64,000 bases of DNA from Rhodocytophaga rosea (GTDB lineage Bacteria > Bacteroidota > Bacteroidia > Cytophagales > 172606-1): contig NZ_CP048222.1 of NCBI RefSeq assembly GCF_010119975.1, positions 8,036,501 to 8,100,500 of the forward strand. The letters run 5' to 3'. Under the pieces are notes generated by a model. That model saw only the letters and a program-made list of their open reading frames with translations, was not told the DNA's origin and searched no databases. Position numbers and translations under genes: made by a program. Every line of letters begins with the position of its first letter. The stretch's first letter is position 1. Of the stretch, positions 8,857 to 17,352 are shown piece after piece.

Positions 8857-10137
8857 TTAGCCTTTCAGCCATTTGCCAAACCATTCGAAGGCTTCGGCCT
8901 GCATCTTCGCATCAAATTTATGCGGACCAGGATAGAAAGAAGTTTTAAACCGGTCGGCTGCATTTGCTTTTTTATATACTTCAGTAAGAATCTGGTCGGC
9001 CTGCTTCATTTCCAGGAGGGTAAATAAATCATCTTCCATATCATTGAGCACAAGTGACGGTAGAGGCGTTCGTAAGCCTAATATTTCCGGGAAATCAAGT
9101 TCTGTGGGCAGCAAAGGAATATAGCTCATCCAGGTATGGGTATAGGATTTATTCAGGATAAAGTCTTTCCAGGTCGTCATAAAGCCTACGCAAACCGCGC
9201 ATTTAATCCGCTCATCTAATCCGGCCATGAGCACCGTACGCAAACCGCCACCCGATAATCCACCACATCCGACTCTGGACGCATCTACATCTGTGCGGGC
9301 ACATAAAATATCCAGGGCTTTACGGTCTTCGGCGAAGAATACACCAGGCCAGGTTGTGCCGGCACTCAACAAGGATTTAGACAAAATATGTTCATGATCT
9401 CCGGCCCATTGATTGTATTTCTCGATACCATCGGCATTTGAAGGTTCGGGGTCTGTTAACCCGTTTCGCATGGAAGCTGGTACATCCTGCAGCATAATTC
9501 TGCGGCTGGCAAAATCAAATGCGTCTGCAACCAACACTACATACCCTTGTTTGGCAATTTCATTCGCCCAGGCTAAACCACTGTAATATAATTTCTGATG
9601 TTCAGCCATCAAGGGATTCTGGCTGGGGATACGGGTTATTTTCTGTGTTCCAAAGTATTTGTTCCCCCCATGATCATGGAAGGCAAGAATGGCAGGTAAG
9701 CGGCCCTGTGCATTCTGGGGTTTTAGTAAAATAGCCTCTGTTGGACGTCCATAGGGCAATTGCCAGCTTAGTTCTTCGATCTGAAGGCCATCGTAGGTGT
9801 ATTTTTTATTTGCTTTTACCGGTGGTAATCCTCCCAGATCAGGAATGGCCATTCGCTGCATGACCTGATTTCTGGCGGCTTTTTTCCATTCGCCCAGATC
9901 CTTCCATTCTTTTTTCCGGAAGGAGAAAGAAGGTAAATTTTTTTGCATCTGTGCCGTTGCCCACGGCCCATATTGACCAATAATGCTCAGGTCTTGATCA
10001 GTAGTATTCATTATACGAATAGGGTTTTGACTTAATGTTGGATCAGTGTGGGAAGCGGTTATTGGCCAGTTGCCCTGGGTTAAACTTATTCCGGCAAGGC
10101 TACTTACTTTTAAAAAGTTTCTGCGGGTATTCTTCAT
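8857..10137 (-). CDS. Tat-exported alpha/beta hydrolase (dienelactone hydrolase/acetyl xylan esterase type)
   Basis: An in-frame ATG exists at 10179, but the one at 10137 gives MKNTRRNFLKVSSLAG, a twin-arginine signal, and is preferred; the product is then 426 residues. The catalytic triad of a serine hydrolase is visible: nucleophile elbow GGLSGGG, an acid in LNDMEDDLF and a histidine in YPGPHKFD near the C-terminus. ILAFHDHGGNKYFG is the oxyanion-side HGG motif. The likely role is deacylation or deesterification of a glycan in the periplasm, in line with the oxidoreductases beside it. The exact ester is unknown. Confidence 0.85.
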   Translation of the reverse strand: MKNTRRNFLKVSSLAGISLTQGNWPITASHTDPTLSQNPIRIMNTTDQDLSIIGQYGPWATAQMQKNLPSFSFRKKEWKDLGEWKKAARNQVMQRMAIPDLGGLPPVKANKKYTYDGLQIEELSWQLPYGRPTEAILLKPQNAQGRLPAILAFHDHGGNKYFGTQKITRIPSQNPLMAEHQKLYYSGLAWANEIAKQGYVVLVADAFDFASRRIMLQDVPASMRNGLTDPEPSNADGIEKYNQWAGDHEHILSKSLLSAGTTWPGVFFAEDRKALDILCARTDVDASRVGCGGLSGGGLRTVLMAGLDERIKCAVCVGFMTTWKDFILNKSYTHTWMSYIPLLPTELDFPEILGLRTPLPSLVLNDMEDDLFTLLEMKQADQILTEVYKKANAADRFKTSFYPGPHKFDAKMQAEAFEWFGKWLKG

Positions 10138-10933
10138 AACATATGCCAGGTATAATAGGTAGTATAAGTAGATGTTCAAGATAGAAAATTATTTGTATAT
10201 CAAAGCCAGTTAACTTTTAAGAATAGCTTTAGTTCTGGGTTGTATTCCCAACATTCAAACTGTAAAATGAAAGCTTATCTACCTGATGGAATTAATAATT
10301 AACCTTTTTTAGTGCAATTTTTTGAAGATATATTAATATTGGGAAAGTTATATTATAATTGAAAAATAATAAAATGTGTTTGTGTAAGGATGACTTAAAT
10401 GAATTTTTGAACTATACTATTTTTATCACCTATAAATAAATTGTACTTTGTTTATAGGTGATAAAAAACTTATTTTCTATATTAGAGTTTGTAGGTGTAG
10501 TGAAATACTTATAATATCTTATTCATAAGATAGATGTGGAGTTTTTTTTACTATCTTTCATTCCTAATTGATCTTTTATAGACTATACGCTATATTTACT
10601 AGTTGAATAAAATATATAAATACTGGAAATTTATTGAAACGAAAATTATATCGATAGGTGGGATCATAACACAACTCCTACAGAATGGAAAGCGATTGAA
10701 TACAATAATTTAAAATAAAAAAAACAATATTTTGCTTTTCTTATTTTTTATGTGTTGATTTTGGTTTTGTTAAAATGTTATAAATAAGCAGTATATGTTA
10801 GAGAACATTACTGACAGAGTAGTAAGGGATTGTGAAAATCCAGTATATCTAAATTTGACAAGCAAAAAGTGAAAAATCTGGTGAATAGTATTTCTACAAA
10901 TTGACACGCTCACATCATTTATTTTTATAAATT
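10138..10933. other. AT-rich intergenic desert
   Basis: Nearly 800 bp with no credible coding frame on either strand. The sequence is very AT-rich with many A and T tracts. The only clear structure is the 17-bp inverted repeat at 10420-10467. The region separates the leftward sugar locus from a rightward small gene, so it probably contains divergent promoters, but I see no clear TTTG/TAnnTTTG pair that I would defend. Confidence 0.6.
10420..10467. repeat. Perfect 17-bp inverted repeat (hairpin)
   Basis: Arms at 10420-10436 (tttttatcacctataaa) and 10451-10467 are exact reverse complements separated by a 14-base loop. With T and A tracts at the outer ends it could form a strong stem in either RNA strand, so it may be a bidirectional terminator. 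It is about 280 bp from the nearest leftward gene start and about 470 bp from the nearest rightward one, which is odd for a terminator. An operator or the end of a decayed element is possible. Confidence 0.75.
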
Positions 10934-11134
10934 ATGACTACATTTTTTTCTGTTGATAAAAAAGAGCTTGATTATGACGAGGAAGTTAAATCACAGCTTT
11001 ATTCCCTGGCTCAACAAATAGATGACAAAGATGATCAATATATCTTTCAACCCCACGAGGTATATAAAAGTACCTTTATATGGGTATTAGAAACTAATAA
11101 AATTCCTTTTCAGGTAAATCAGGTTTCATTTTAA
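10934..11134 (+). CDS. Small hypothetical protein (66 aa)
   Basis: An open frame from ATG to TAA encoding MTTFFSVDKKELDYDEEV and onward, hydrophilic and acidic at the N-terminus, with no signal peptide or membrane segment. I do not recognise it. It stands alone after the AT-rich desert and about 200 bp ahead of a PfkB kinase gene. Codon use looks protein-like (a long acidic helix DYDEEVKSQLYSLAQQIDDKDD), but the short length keeps confidence modest. Confidence 0.45.
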   Translation: MTTFFSVDKKELDYDEEVKSQLYSLAQQIDDKDDQYIFQPHEVYKSTFIWVLETNKIPFQVNQVSF

Positions 11135-11333
11135 GTGCCCCTTGTAAATTCCTCCTTCCCAAAACATACATGGCTATACCCTGCCCAGGACTATAGAAAA
11201 CAAGTCTATCGGTAACTATTAACTTATTACAGTTGATTTTGTGTACTACGTTTACAACAAATGCCTGTTTACTAATAAATATTCACTAAATATTGAACAA
11301 ATAATCAGAAGTTAGTATAACTTATCATGTACT

Positions 11334-12254
11334 ATGCATGAAAAGATTATCTGTTTTGGAGAAATGCTTTGGGATATTCTACCAAGCGGAGTTATGCCTG
11401 GGGGCGCACCCATGAATGTAGCCGTGCATTTTAACTATAATGGATTTTCACCTGCCATTATTAGCCGCATCGGAGATGACTTATTAGGAAAATCATTAGT
11501 AGAGCGATTGCAGGAGAAAGGGGTAGCCACCCGTTATATTCAAATTGATGAAAAGCACCCGACAAGTGTGGTAAAAGCCAATATAGGCAATAAAAGAGAT
11601 GTTGTTTATGAAATTGCCCCTTCTGTAGCATGGGATTATATAGAGTATGATGAGCAGGTAACCCAATTGATATCCAAATGTGACTTATTTATCTATGGCA
11701 GTTTAGCGTCCCGTAATAAAATAACGTATGATACCCTCCTAAAATATCTGCTTATTGCCAGGGTAAAAGTATTTGATGTAAATATGCGCCCGCCTCATTA
11801 TTCTCCCAAACTCATACAATTATTAATGAACCACGCTGACATTGTAAAAATGAATGAGCGGGAGTTAATTGAAATTATGAGCTGGTTTGGAAAGATTGCT
11901 CCCCACAAAGAAGCGATGACCTTTATTAAACAGCGATTTGAACTTGACAAAATTCTTGTTTCAAGAGGGGAGAAGGGGGCAATCTTATTATGTGAAGAAG
12001 GTTATATAGAACATTCAGGCTACCAGGTGGAAATCGAAGATACCATTGGAAGCGGAGATGCATTTCTGGCGGCTTTTCTCAGTAAAATACTTCAGAAGGC
12101 TCCTATCCGGGAAGCTATGGAGTTTGCTTGTGCGACAGGAGCACTGGTCGCTACCAAAAGCGGAGCCCTGCCGCAATTCACTCAAAATGAGATCAAAAAC
12201 TTTATTCACGAACAGCGGCTTTTGAAAAGTAAGTCCGGAGAAAAAAAAAGCTAG
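11334..12254 (+). CDS. PfkB-family carbohydrate kinase (fructokinase-like)
   Basis: A 306-residue cytoplasmic sugar kinase. The N-terminal GEMLWDILPSGVMPGGAPMN contains the sugar-binding GGAP(M)N motif, and the C-terminal DTIGSGDAFLAAFL is the PfkB signature 2, with catalytic Asp in GSGDAF and the anion-hole glycines. Serine replaces the more usual alanine (GAGD), a common tolerated variant. It most resembles fructokinases, but PfkB subfamilies phosphorylate many sugars. It could serve the adjacent sugar locus. The stop codon lies 17 bp before the left end of an IS4-family insertion. Confidence 0.88.
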   Translation: MHEKIICFGEMLWDILPSGVMPGGAPMNVAVHFNYNGFSPAIISRIGDDLLGKSLVERLQEKGVATRYIQIDEKHPTSVVKANIGNKRDVVYEIAPSVAWDYIEYDEQVTQLISKCDLFIYGSLASRNKITYDTLLKYLLIARVKVFDVNMRPPHYSPKLIQLLMNHADIVKMNERELIEIMSWFGKIAPHKEAMTFIKQRFELDKILVSRGEKGAILLCEEGYIEHSGYQVEIEDTIGSGDAFLAAFLSKILQKAPIREAMEFACATGALVATKSGALPQFTQNEIKNFIHEQRLLKSKSGEKKS

Positions 12255-12262
12255 ACTTTTAC

Positions 12263-12271
12263 CTTCCTCTT
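12263..12271. repeat. Target-site duplication, left copy
   Basis: cttcctctt immediately outside the left inverted repeat of the IS4-family element; the identical copy is at 13478-13486. A 9-bp duplication falls within the range known for IS4-group elements such as IS10 and IS50. Confidence 0.9.
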
Positions 12272-13477
12272 TACTCTACCCAACTATTTTATTAGGCAAT
12301 CTACTAGACTGAAATACTTGTCTTAAAGTCCGGCTCAACAATCGCATAAGGGTTTGAAAAGCAATCAAATCTTTGTTCCATTCTACTCTGATAGCATAGC
12401 CGATACAATCAAGACCATACCTGAAAAAACTATTAGCTTTGTAACCGTGTTTCTTTTTTGGTATGGCTTTAATTTTTTGATGACAATACAAGCCATAAGT
12501 TAAACAAAAGCCATAGGCAATGCTTACCAGACCGATCAATTTTTTGAGTTTGTCTGTAAGCTTCAAGTGAGTAGACTCCAAATCAAAGCCTCTTCCTTTC
12601 ATATTCTGAAATAAGGTTTCAATGGTCCATCTTTTTCTATAGAGTTGTCCAAGCAGACCTACCTTAACTGTACCTAATAAAAACAGAATGTCTCCACTTC
12701 TGAGTTTCTTTATATATACATTAGCCCAGACACCATCTACCAGACAATCGGCTAAAGACAATTCGCTAGCTTTAGTAAGCAACTCTTCTACCCGGTGCTG
12801 TCTGCCATCCAGGCGTGTGATCAGATGATGTTTGGGCACACGGATGCAGAACAGAATACCATGGCTCTTCAAGTAAGAAAGCCAGTTGTGGCCAATAAAT
12901 TCTCTGTCAGCCACTACCATACCAATGCGTTCTTTGCCTACTAAAGCAATGCATTGACTAAGGAAGGCTTTCCTATCATCTGTAGCCGAATTACCACTTT
13001 CATTCTCCAATAACTGCCAATACAGCGGCACATGCAGCACTCCACTTGTGGCAACTACCATCAATATATTGACTTGGCACTGACCAAAATCCCATTCCGT
13101 TCGATCTATACACAAGCTAATCTTTCCTTGAGGCAGAAAGCATAACAGCAAGCAGGCTAAGGCTTGATAATCCAAGTCTACTTCCCGAAAGAAATCCTGT
13201 ATCCTTACCTGATTACAACTTATTTTGGCTTCATCATTGAGATAATGAGCCAGATGAGAAAACTGTACCTTTCTGCTCTGAATCAAAGCCAGCACAAAGC
13301 TGGTAATAAATTTCTTGCGGGCTAAGTTTTTAACGATTGCTACTTTGTCCAAAACTTGTTTAACTTCGTTGGTGAAGTATTGCTTCATAGGGAATGTGTT
13401 TTTTGTAGTTTGGTCACCACAAAATTCCACTTCCCTTTTTTATTTTCATAATAGTAGCTTTTTAGTTGGGTAGAGTA
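12272..13477 (-). mobile_element. Complete IS4-family insertion sequence, 1206 bp
   Basis: The ends are perfect 15-bp inverted repeats: tactctacccaacta at 12272-12286 and its reverse complement at 13463-13477. Both ends are flanked directly by the same 9 bases, cttcctctt, at 12263-12271 and 13478-13486, a target-site duplication. One transposase gene fills the interior on the minus strand. Intact ends, intact duplication and an unbroken transposase indicate a recent and possibly still active insertion. It landed between the PfkB kinase and the propeller kinase without breaking either. Confidence 0.95.
12276..13388 (-). CDS. IS4-family DDE transposase
   Basis: Catalyses cut-and-paste movement of the surrounding element. 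With the ATG at 13388 it is 370 residues; an upstream in-frame ATG at 13430 would add 14. The DDE acids are visible: D95 in CIDRTEWDFG, D161 in VVADREFIG and E257 in the signature YRKRWTIETLFQNMK, which fits the IS4 YREK spacing (Y-2-R-3-E-6-K) exactly. The stop codon overlaps the left inverted repeat. No frameshift or internal stop is present, so the enzyme is likely functional. Confidence 0.95.
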   Translation of the reverse strand: MKQYFTNEVKQVLDKVAIVKNLARKKFITSFVLALIQSRKVQFSHLAHYLNDEAKISCNQVRIQDFFREVDLDYQALACLLLCFLPQGKISLCIDRTEWDFGQCQVNILMVVATSGVLHVPLYWQLLENESGNSATDDRKAFLSQCIALVGKERIGMVVADREFIGHNWLSYLKSHGILFCIRVPKHHLITRLDGRQHRVEELLTKASELSLADCLVDGVWANVYIKKLRSGDILFLLGTVKVGLLGQLYRKRWTIETLFQNMKGRGFDLESTHLKLTDKLKKLIGLVSIAYGFCLTYGLYCHQKIKAIPKKKHGYKANSFFRYGLDCIGYAIRVEWNKDLIAFQTLMRLLSRTLRQVFQSSRLPNKIVG

Positions 13478-13486
13478 CTTCCTCTT
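13478..13486. repeat. Target-site duplication, right copy
   Basis: cttcctctt immediately outside the right inverted repeat of the IS4-family element, identical to 12263-12271. Confidence 0.9.
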
Positions 13487-13863
13487 TAAACATATTAGAA
13501 GTAGAAAAATAAGCACTATTACTCTTTAAGGCAAAGGGATATAATATAAGCTTTGTGATAAACAGAGATGAGTAGTAATGTATCTTCAGTAAGTAGTTTT
13601 TGTTTTGTAGGAACAAAATCGAGGAAGCCTGCCATAAACAATAACTACAACTGTAAATTTTAATTACAGATCACATGATGAACCGCTTTGTCTTATATTC
13701 CCTACAACTTTAAATGTAAACATTTCGTTAATTTCTATTCTTTATATAAGAATAAATCTTTAGGAAGATGTATATCTTTGCAAGTTAATTATGCATATTG
13801 CCCGGAATAGACTGATATAACATTCTTGGTGCCACTTTTTGCAAGGAAAAATTTTAGTTTGCT
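13487..13863. other. Upstream region of the propeller sensor kinase
   Basis: About 380 bp of AT-rich sequence between the IS element and the ATG at 13864. TATCTTTG at 13773-13780 matches the Bacteroidota TAnnTTTG -7 element, but I see no good TTTG 19-21 bases upstream of it, so the promoter is only a candidate. No gene or RNA structure is evident. Confidence 0.35.
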
Positions 13864-15639
13864 TTGCCTATGAGAAAGCTAGTTACTCATTTTCCTTATT
13901 TAGTTTTCCTGATACTTTTTTTGTTTTCACCTGGCCTGCAAACCCTTGCAAGCACGCAACCACAAGTCGCATTCAAAAGATATACCGTTCAAAACGGACT
14001 TTCCAATAATTATGTAAGGAAAATCTTGCAGGATAGTGAAGGATTTATCTGGGTGGCCACAGAAGATGGCCTCAATAAATTCGATAGTTATACCTTTCAG
14101 GTATATAAGCATATTCCTGGAGACAGCACAAGCCTGACCAATCATCCCATTGTATCTTTAGTTGAAGACAATAACCATAATATCTGGATAGCTACCTGGG
14201 GAGGGGGAATTTTTATTTATAACCGCAATTTAGACAATTTCCGGCAGTTCAAGCATATCCCTCAACAAAGTAATAGTATCAGCAGTAATTATATTTACGA
14301 CTTATTTAAAGATTCTAAAGGTAGAATCTGGGCAGGTACCAATGGCTATGGACTAAATTTAGGTGATACAAAGACTTATACTTTTACTGCTTTTATTCAT
14401 GATCCTCAGGATACTACTTCAATCAGTCATAACCGGGTAAGTGCGATCACAGAAGACAAAGAAGGCAAACTCTGGATTGGTACCATTGGTGGGGGTGTTA
14501 ATCATTTTGATCCTCGTACTGGTATTTTTCAGCAGTATCTACACGACAGTAGAAATGAGAGTAGCCTCAGTCATAACGAAGTTTTCAGCGTATTATGTGA
14601 TAGTAAAAACAGGCTCTGGGTAGGTACCTGGAATAATGGCTTAAATCTGAAAGAAGGTTCCGCACAGGAATTTACTCATTTTAATCATTTACCGTCAGAA
14701 AGTAATTCTTTGACCAGCAACCAGGTTTGGGCCCTTACAGAAGACATGCATAAGCGGCTATGGATCGGAACTGACAACGGTTTATGTTTATATAATGAAT
14801 CAGAAAAATCATTTTACACCTATCATCATGATTCTTTCGATCCCAAAAGCCTGGCAGGTAATTCAGTAAAGAGTTTATATGGGGATAAACAGGGACGTTT
14901 ATGGGTGGGTACTAATAATAATGGCTTGTGCCTGACTGATCCATATCTAACTCAGATGGGGCATTACTATAAAAAAATAAATACAAATTCCCTTACAAAT
15001 AATGATGTAAGTGCATTCCTAACGGATCGTTCCGGCCGGGTGTTGATTGGAACAGATGGAGGAGGTCTGAACATATTAAACCCTGACAGGGATTCTTTTG
15101 TATCCTACCAGCATGACTACAAAAACCCATTCAGTATTGGCAGTAATAAAATTAAAGCCATATTAGCAGACCGCAGGCAGGGAATATGGATAGGATTCTG
15201 GGATGGCGGGATGGATTTTTTTGATTCCAGAAAGAAAACTTTTACACATTTCAGAAAAGGGAAAGCGCCTGTTGACGGTCAACTCAACAACGACAATGTT
15301 ACTTGTCTGGCTGAAGACCAGGAGGGGTACATCTGGCTGGGAACTTTTGGTGGAGGTATCAGCAGTTTTGATCCGGACCGGAAAAAGTTTACTTCCTTTA
15401 CCCAGCAAGTCAACAATCCGGAAAGCATAAGCGATAATTTCGTATGGGCTATTATGGTGGATCAGCTGAACAATGTATGGATTGGTACCTCTAATGGCAA
15501 CCTGAATGTAATGGATAGAAAACGGAACCGGTTTTTTCATCTTCCTTTACAAACTCCTGATGAAACCCGTTATGCGGTGCGGGCTTTATTTGAAGATGCC
15601 AAAGGAAGAATATGGATCGGGACGGGAGGAGGGGGCTAA
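13864..15639 (+). CDS. Two-component sensor, N-terminal part: Reg_prop beta-propeller (frameshifted)
   Basis: This 591-residue frame starts with a signal peptide (LVFLILFLFSPGLQTLAS) and continues as about a dozen Reg_prop repeats, each with a core like GFIWVATEDGLNKFD or GRIWIGTGGG. Such propellers form the periplasmic ligand-sensing half of the large sensor kinases that control polysaccharide use in Bacteroidota. The frame ends at TAA 15637-15639 in the middle of a repeat, right after the run ggggg at 15631-15635. One extra G there would fuse it exactly to the frame that continues at about 15640. It is thus the front half of one gene spanning 13864-17246. Confidence 0.9.
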   Translation: MPMRKLVTHFPYLVFLILFLFSPGLQTLASTQPQVAFKRYTVQNGLSNNYVRKILQDSEGFIWVATEDGLNKFDSYTFQVYKHIPGDSTSLTNHPIVSLVEDNNHNIWIATWGGGIFIYNRNLDNFRQFKHIPQQSNSISSNYIYDLFKDSKGRIWAGTNGYGLNLGDTKTYTFTAFIHDPQDTTSISHNRVSAITEDKEGKLWIGTIGGGVNHFDPRTGIFQQYLHDSRNESSLSHNEVFSVLCDSKNRLWVGTWNNGLNLKEGSAQEFTHFNHLPSESNSLTSNQVWALTEDMHKRLWIGTDNGLCLYNESEKSFYTYHHDSFDPKSLAGNSVKSLYGDKQGRLWVGTNNNGLCLTDPYLTQMGHYYKKINTNSLTNNDVSAFLTDRSGRVLIGTDGGGLNILNPDRDSFVSYQHDYKNPFSIGSNKIKAILADRRQGIWIGFWDGGMDFFDSRKKTFTHFRKGKAPVDGQLNNDNVTCLAEDQEGYIWLGTFGGGISSFDPDRKKFTSFTQQVNNPESISDNFVWAIMVDQLNNVWIGTSNGNLNVMDRKRNRFFHLPLQTPDETRYAVRALFEDAKGRIWIGTGGGG

Positions 15640-17246
15640 AACTCCTGCAAAAAAAAGACTCTACCTTTAAAACATTTACAATCGCTAATGGCTTTCCCAG
15701 TAATACGATCAATGCGATCGCAGAAGATAATAAAGGCGTCCTCTGGCTGGGTACAAACCAGGGCATGGTACGTTTTGATCCGGAAACTGAACGCTACCAG
15801 CTCTTTGGAATGAGTGCTGGTGTGCAAGGTCTGCAATTTAACAGGCAGGCCTCTGGCAGGCTGGCGTCTGGTGAATTGCTCTTTGGTGGAAATAATGGCT
15901 TTAATCTGTTTCATCCCGATAGTTTAAAACAGCTTAATTTGCAGGTGCCGCTTGTATGGGTGGATTTTCAAATATTTAATAAACCTGTGCCGATCGGCAG
16001 GGAAAATTCTCCCTTACAAGCAAGGCTCAATCAGAGCCAAACCATTACCTTAGATTATAAACAATCGGTATTTAGTATTGAATATGCCGCATTAAACTAC
16101 ACAGCCCCGGAAGAAATCCAGTATAAATACCGGCTGAAAGGATTTACCGATGAAAGCTGGCAGAATGCCGGTGCCACCCGGAAGGTAACCTATACCAATC
16201 TGCCACCCAAGCGCTATGTTTTTGAAGTGACTACTGCCGCAGATGGTAGAGTTGCCGTGCCAACCCGCACCCTGACAATTGTAATAACTCCCCCATGGTG
16301 GCATACCTGGTGGGCCCGAATTGTTTTTTTATTATCTGCCACCTCCTTATTAACAATCCTTTATTACTCACGCGTCAGACGGATTAAATATCAAAACAAG
16401 AGGCTTGAAAAACAAGTGACTGAGCGTACTTTACAATTACAAAAAGCCAATGCATCTCTCCAAGAGATGAACGGGCTGATTCAGGAACAAAAGGAAGAAA
16501 TTCAGTCGCAGGCCCAGGAACTTGAAGCAAGGGTTGAAATCAGGACGGCTGACCTGAAAAAGACAAACGAGGAGCTGGATAATTTTGTATACCGGGTATC
16601 ACATGATATCCGGGCTCCCTTGTCATCCATTCTGGGATTAGTTACACTTATTGAGCTTGAGCAAGATCCCACACAATTACAATTGTATCTGCAAATGATC
16701 AATAAAAGTATCCATAAACTAGATGGATTTGTAAAAGATATATTAGACTATTCCCGGAATTCAAGGGTAAGTATGAACCGGGAAGAAATTAATTTCCAGG
16801 AATTAGTAGAAAATGTTCATGCTGAACTGGTATACATGGAAAATGCTCCTCGCCTGCAAATTCTGAAGGAGTTTACCATTAACTATCCTCATTTCAATGA
16901 TGCCAGGCGGTTACATATCATTTTTCGTAATTTATTTTCAAACGCGGTTAAATATCAGAACTTACACTGTGAAAGGTCGTTTCTACACATACATATCCAG
17001 ACTGATAAACATTGTGCCACTATTATAGTAAAAGATAATGGGATAGGTATTGACACCTGGCAGCAAGAAAAGGTGTTTGATATGTTTTACCGGGGAAGCC
17101 AGCTTTCAAATAGTTCCGGACTTGGATTATATATTGTGAAAGAAACCATAGAAAAACTCAATGGATCGATTCAACTGCAATCAGAACTAGGTGTTGGCAC
17201 TACATTTATTATTAAGCTACCTAACCTTCCCCTTAAAGAAGAATAA
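15612..17246 (+). CDS. Two-component sensor, C-terminal part: Y_Y_Y domain and histidine kinase (frameshifted)
   Basis: This frame continues the preceding gene after a one-base shift; its nominal ATG at 15612 is not a true start. It carries the last Reg_prop repeats (GVLWLGTNQGMVRFD), a Y_Y_Y domain ending VTYTNLPPKRYVFEV, a membrane segment near residues 222-242 (WARIVFLLSATSLLTILYY), a coiled coil to about 320, then HisKA with the phosphorylatable His in YRVSHDIRAPLSSILG and HATPase_c with NAVKYQN, DNGIGID and GLGLYIV. No receiver or AraC domain is attached, so it is a classic kinase, not a hybrid. Its response regulator is not in this window. Confidence 0.9.
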   Translation: MDRDGRRGLKLLQKKDSTFKTFTIANGFPSNTINAIAEDNKGVLWLGTNQGMVRFDPETERYQLFGMSAGVQGLQFNRQASGRLASGELLFGGNNGFNLFHPDSLKQLNLQVPLVWVDFQIFNKPVPIGRENSPLQARLNQSQTITLDYKQSVFSIEYAALNYTAPEEIQYKYRLKGFTDESWQNAGATRKVTYTNLPPKRYVFEVTTAADGRVAVPTRTLTIVITPPWWHTWWARIVFLLSATSLLTILYYSRVRRIKYQNKRLEKQVTERTLQLQKANASLQEMNGLIQEQKEEIQSQAQELEARVEIRTADLKKTNEELDNFVYRVSHDIRAPLSSILGLVTLIELEQDPTQLQLYLQMINKSIHKLDGFVKDILDYSRNSRVSMNREEINFQELVENVHAELVYMENAPRLQILKEFTINYPHFNDARRLHIIFRNLFSNAVKYQNLHCERSFLHIHIQTDKHCATIIVKDNGIGIDTWQQEKVFDMFYRGSQLSNSSGLGLYIVKETIEKLNGSIQLQSELGVGTTFIIKLPNLPLKEE

Positions 17247-17352
17247 TAATATCAATTCTCTAAAATATATCTTACCCTTTCATTACCAGCAATAAAGCAC
17301 AATTATACTATACTGGTTATATTTGAAACCTTGTTAAAAAGTTTACAATCAG

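Noticed and set aside
15600-15645. Programmed -1 ribosomal frameshift joining the two kinase frames
   Set aside because: The shift direction fits -1, but the site (a ggg ggc) is not a canonical X XXY YYZ heptamer because the base before the G run is A, and I saw no supporting stem or upstream Shine-Dalgarno; a one-base indel is simpler.
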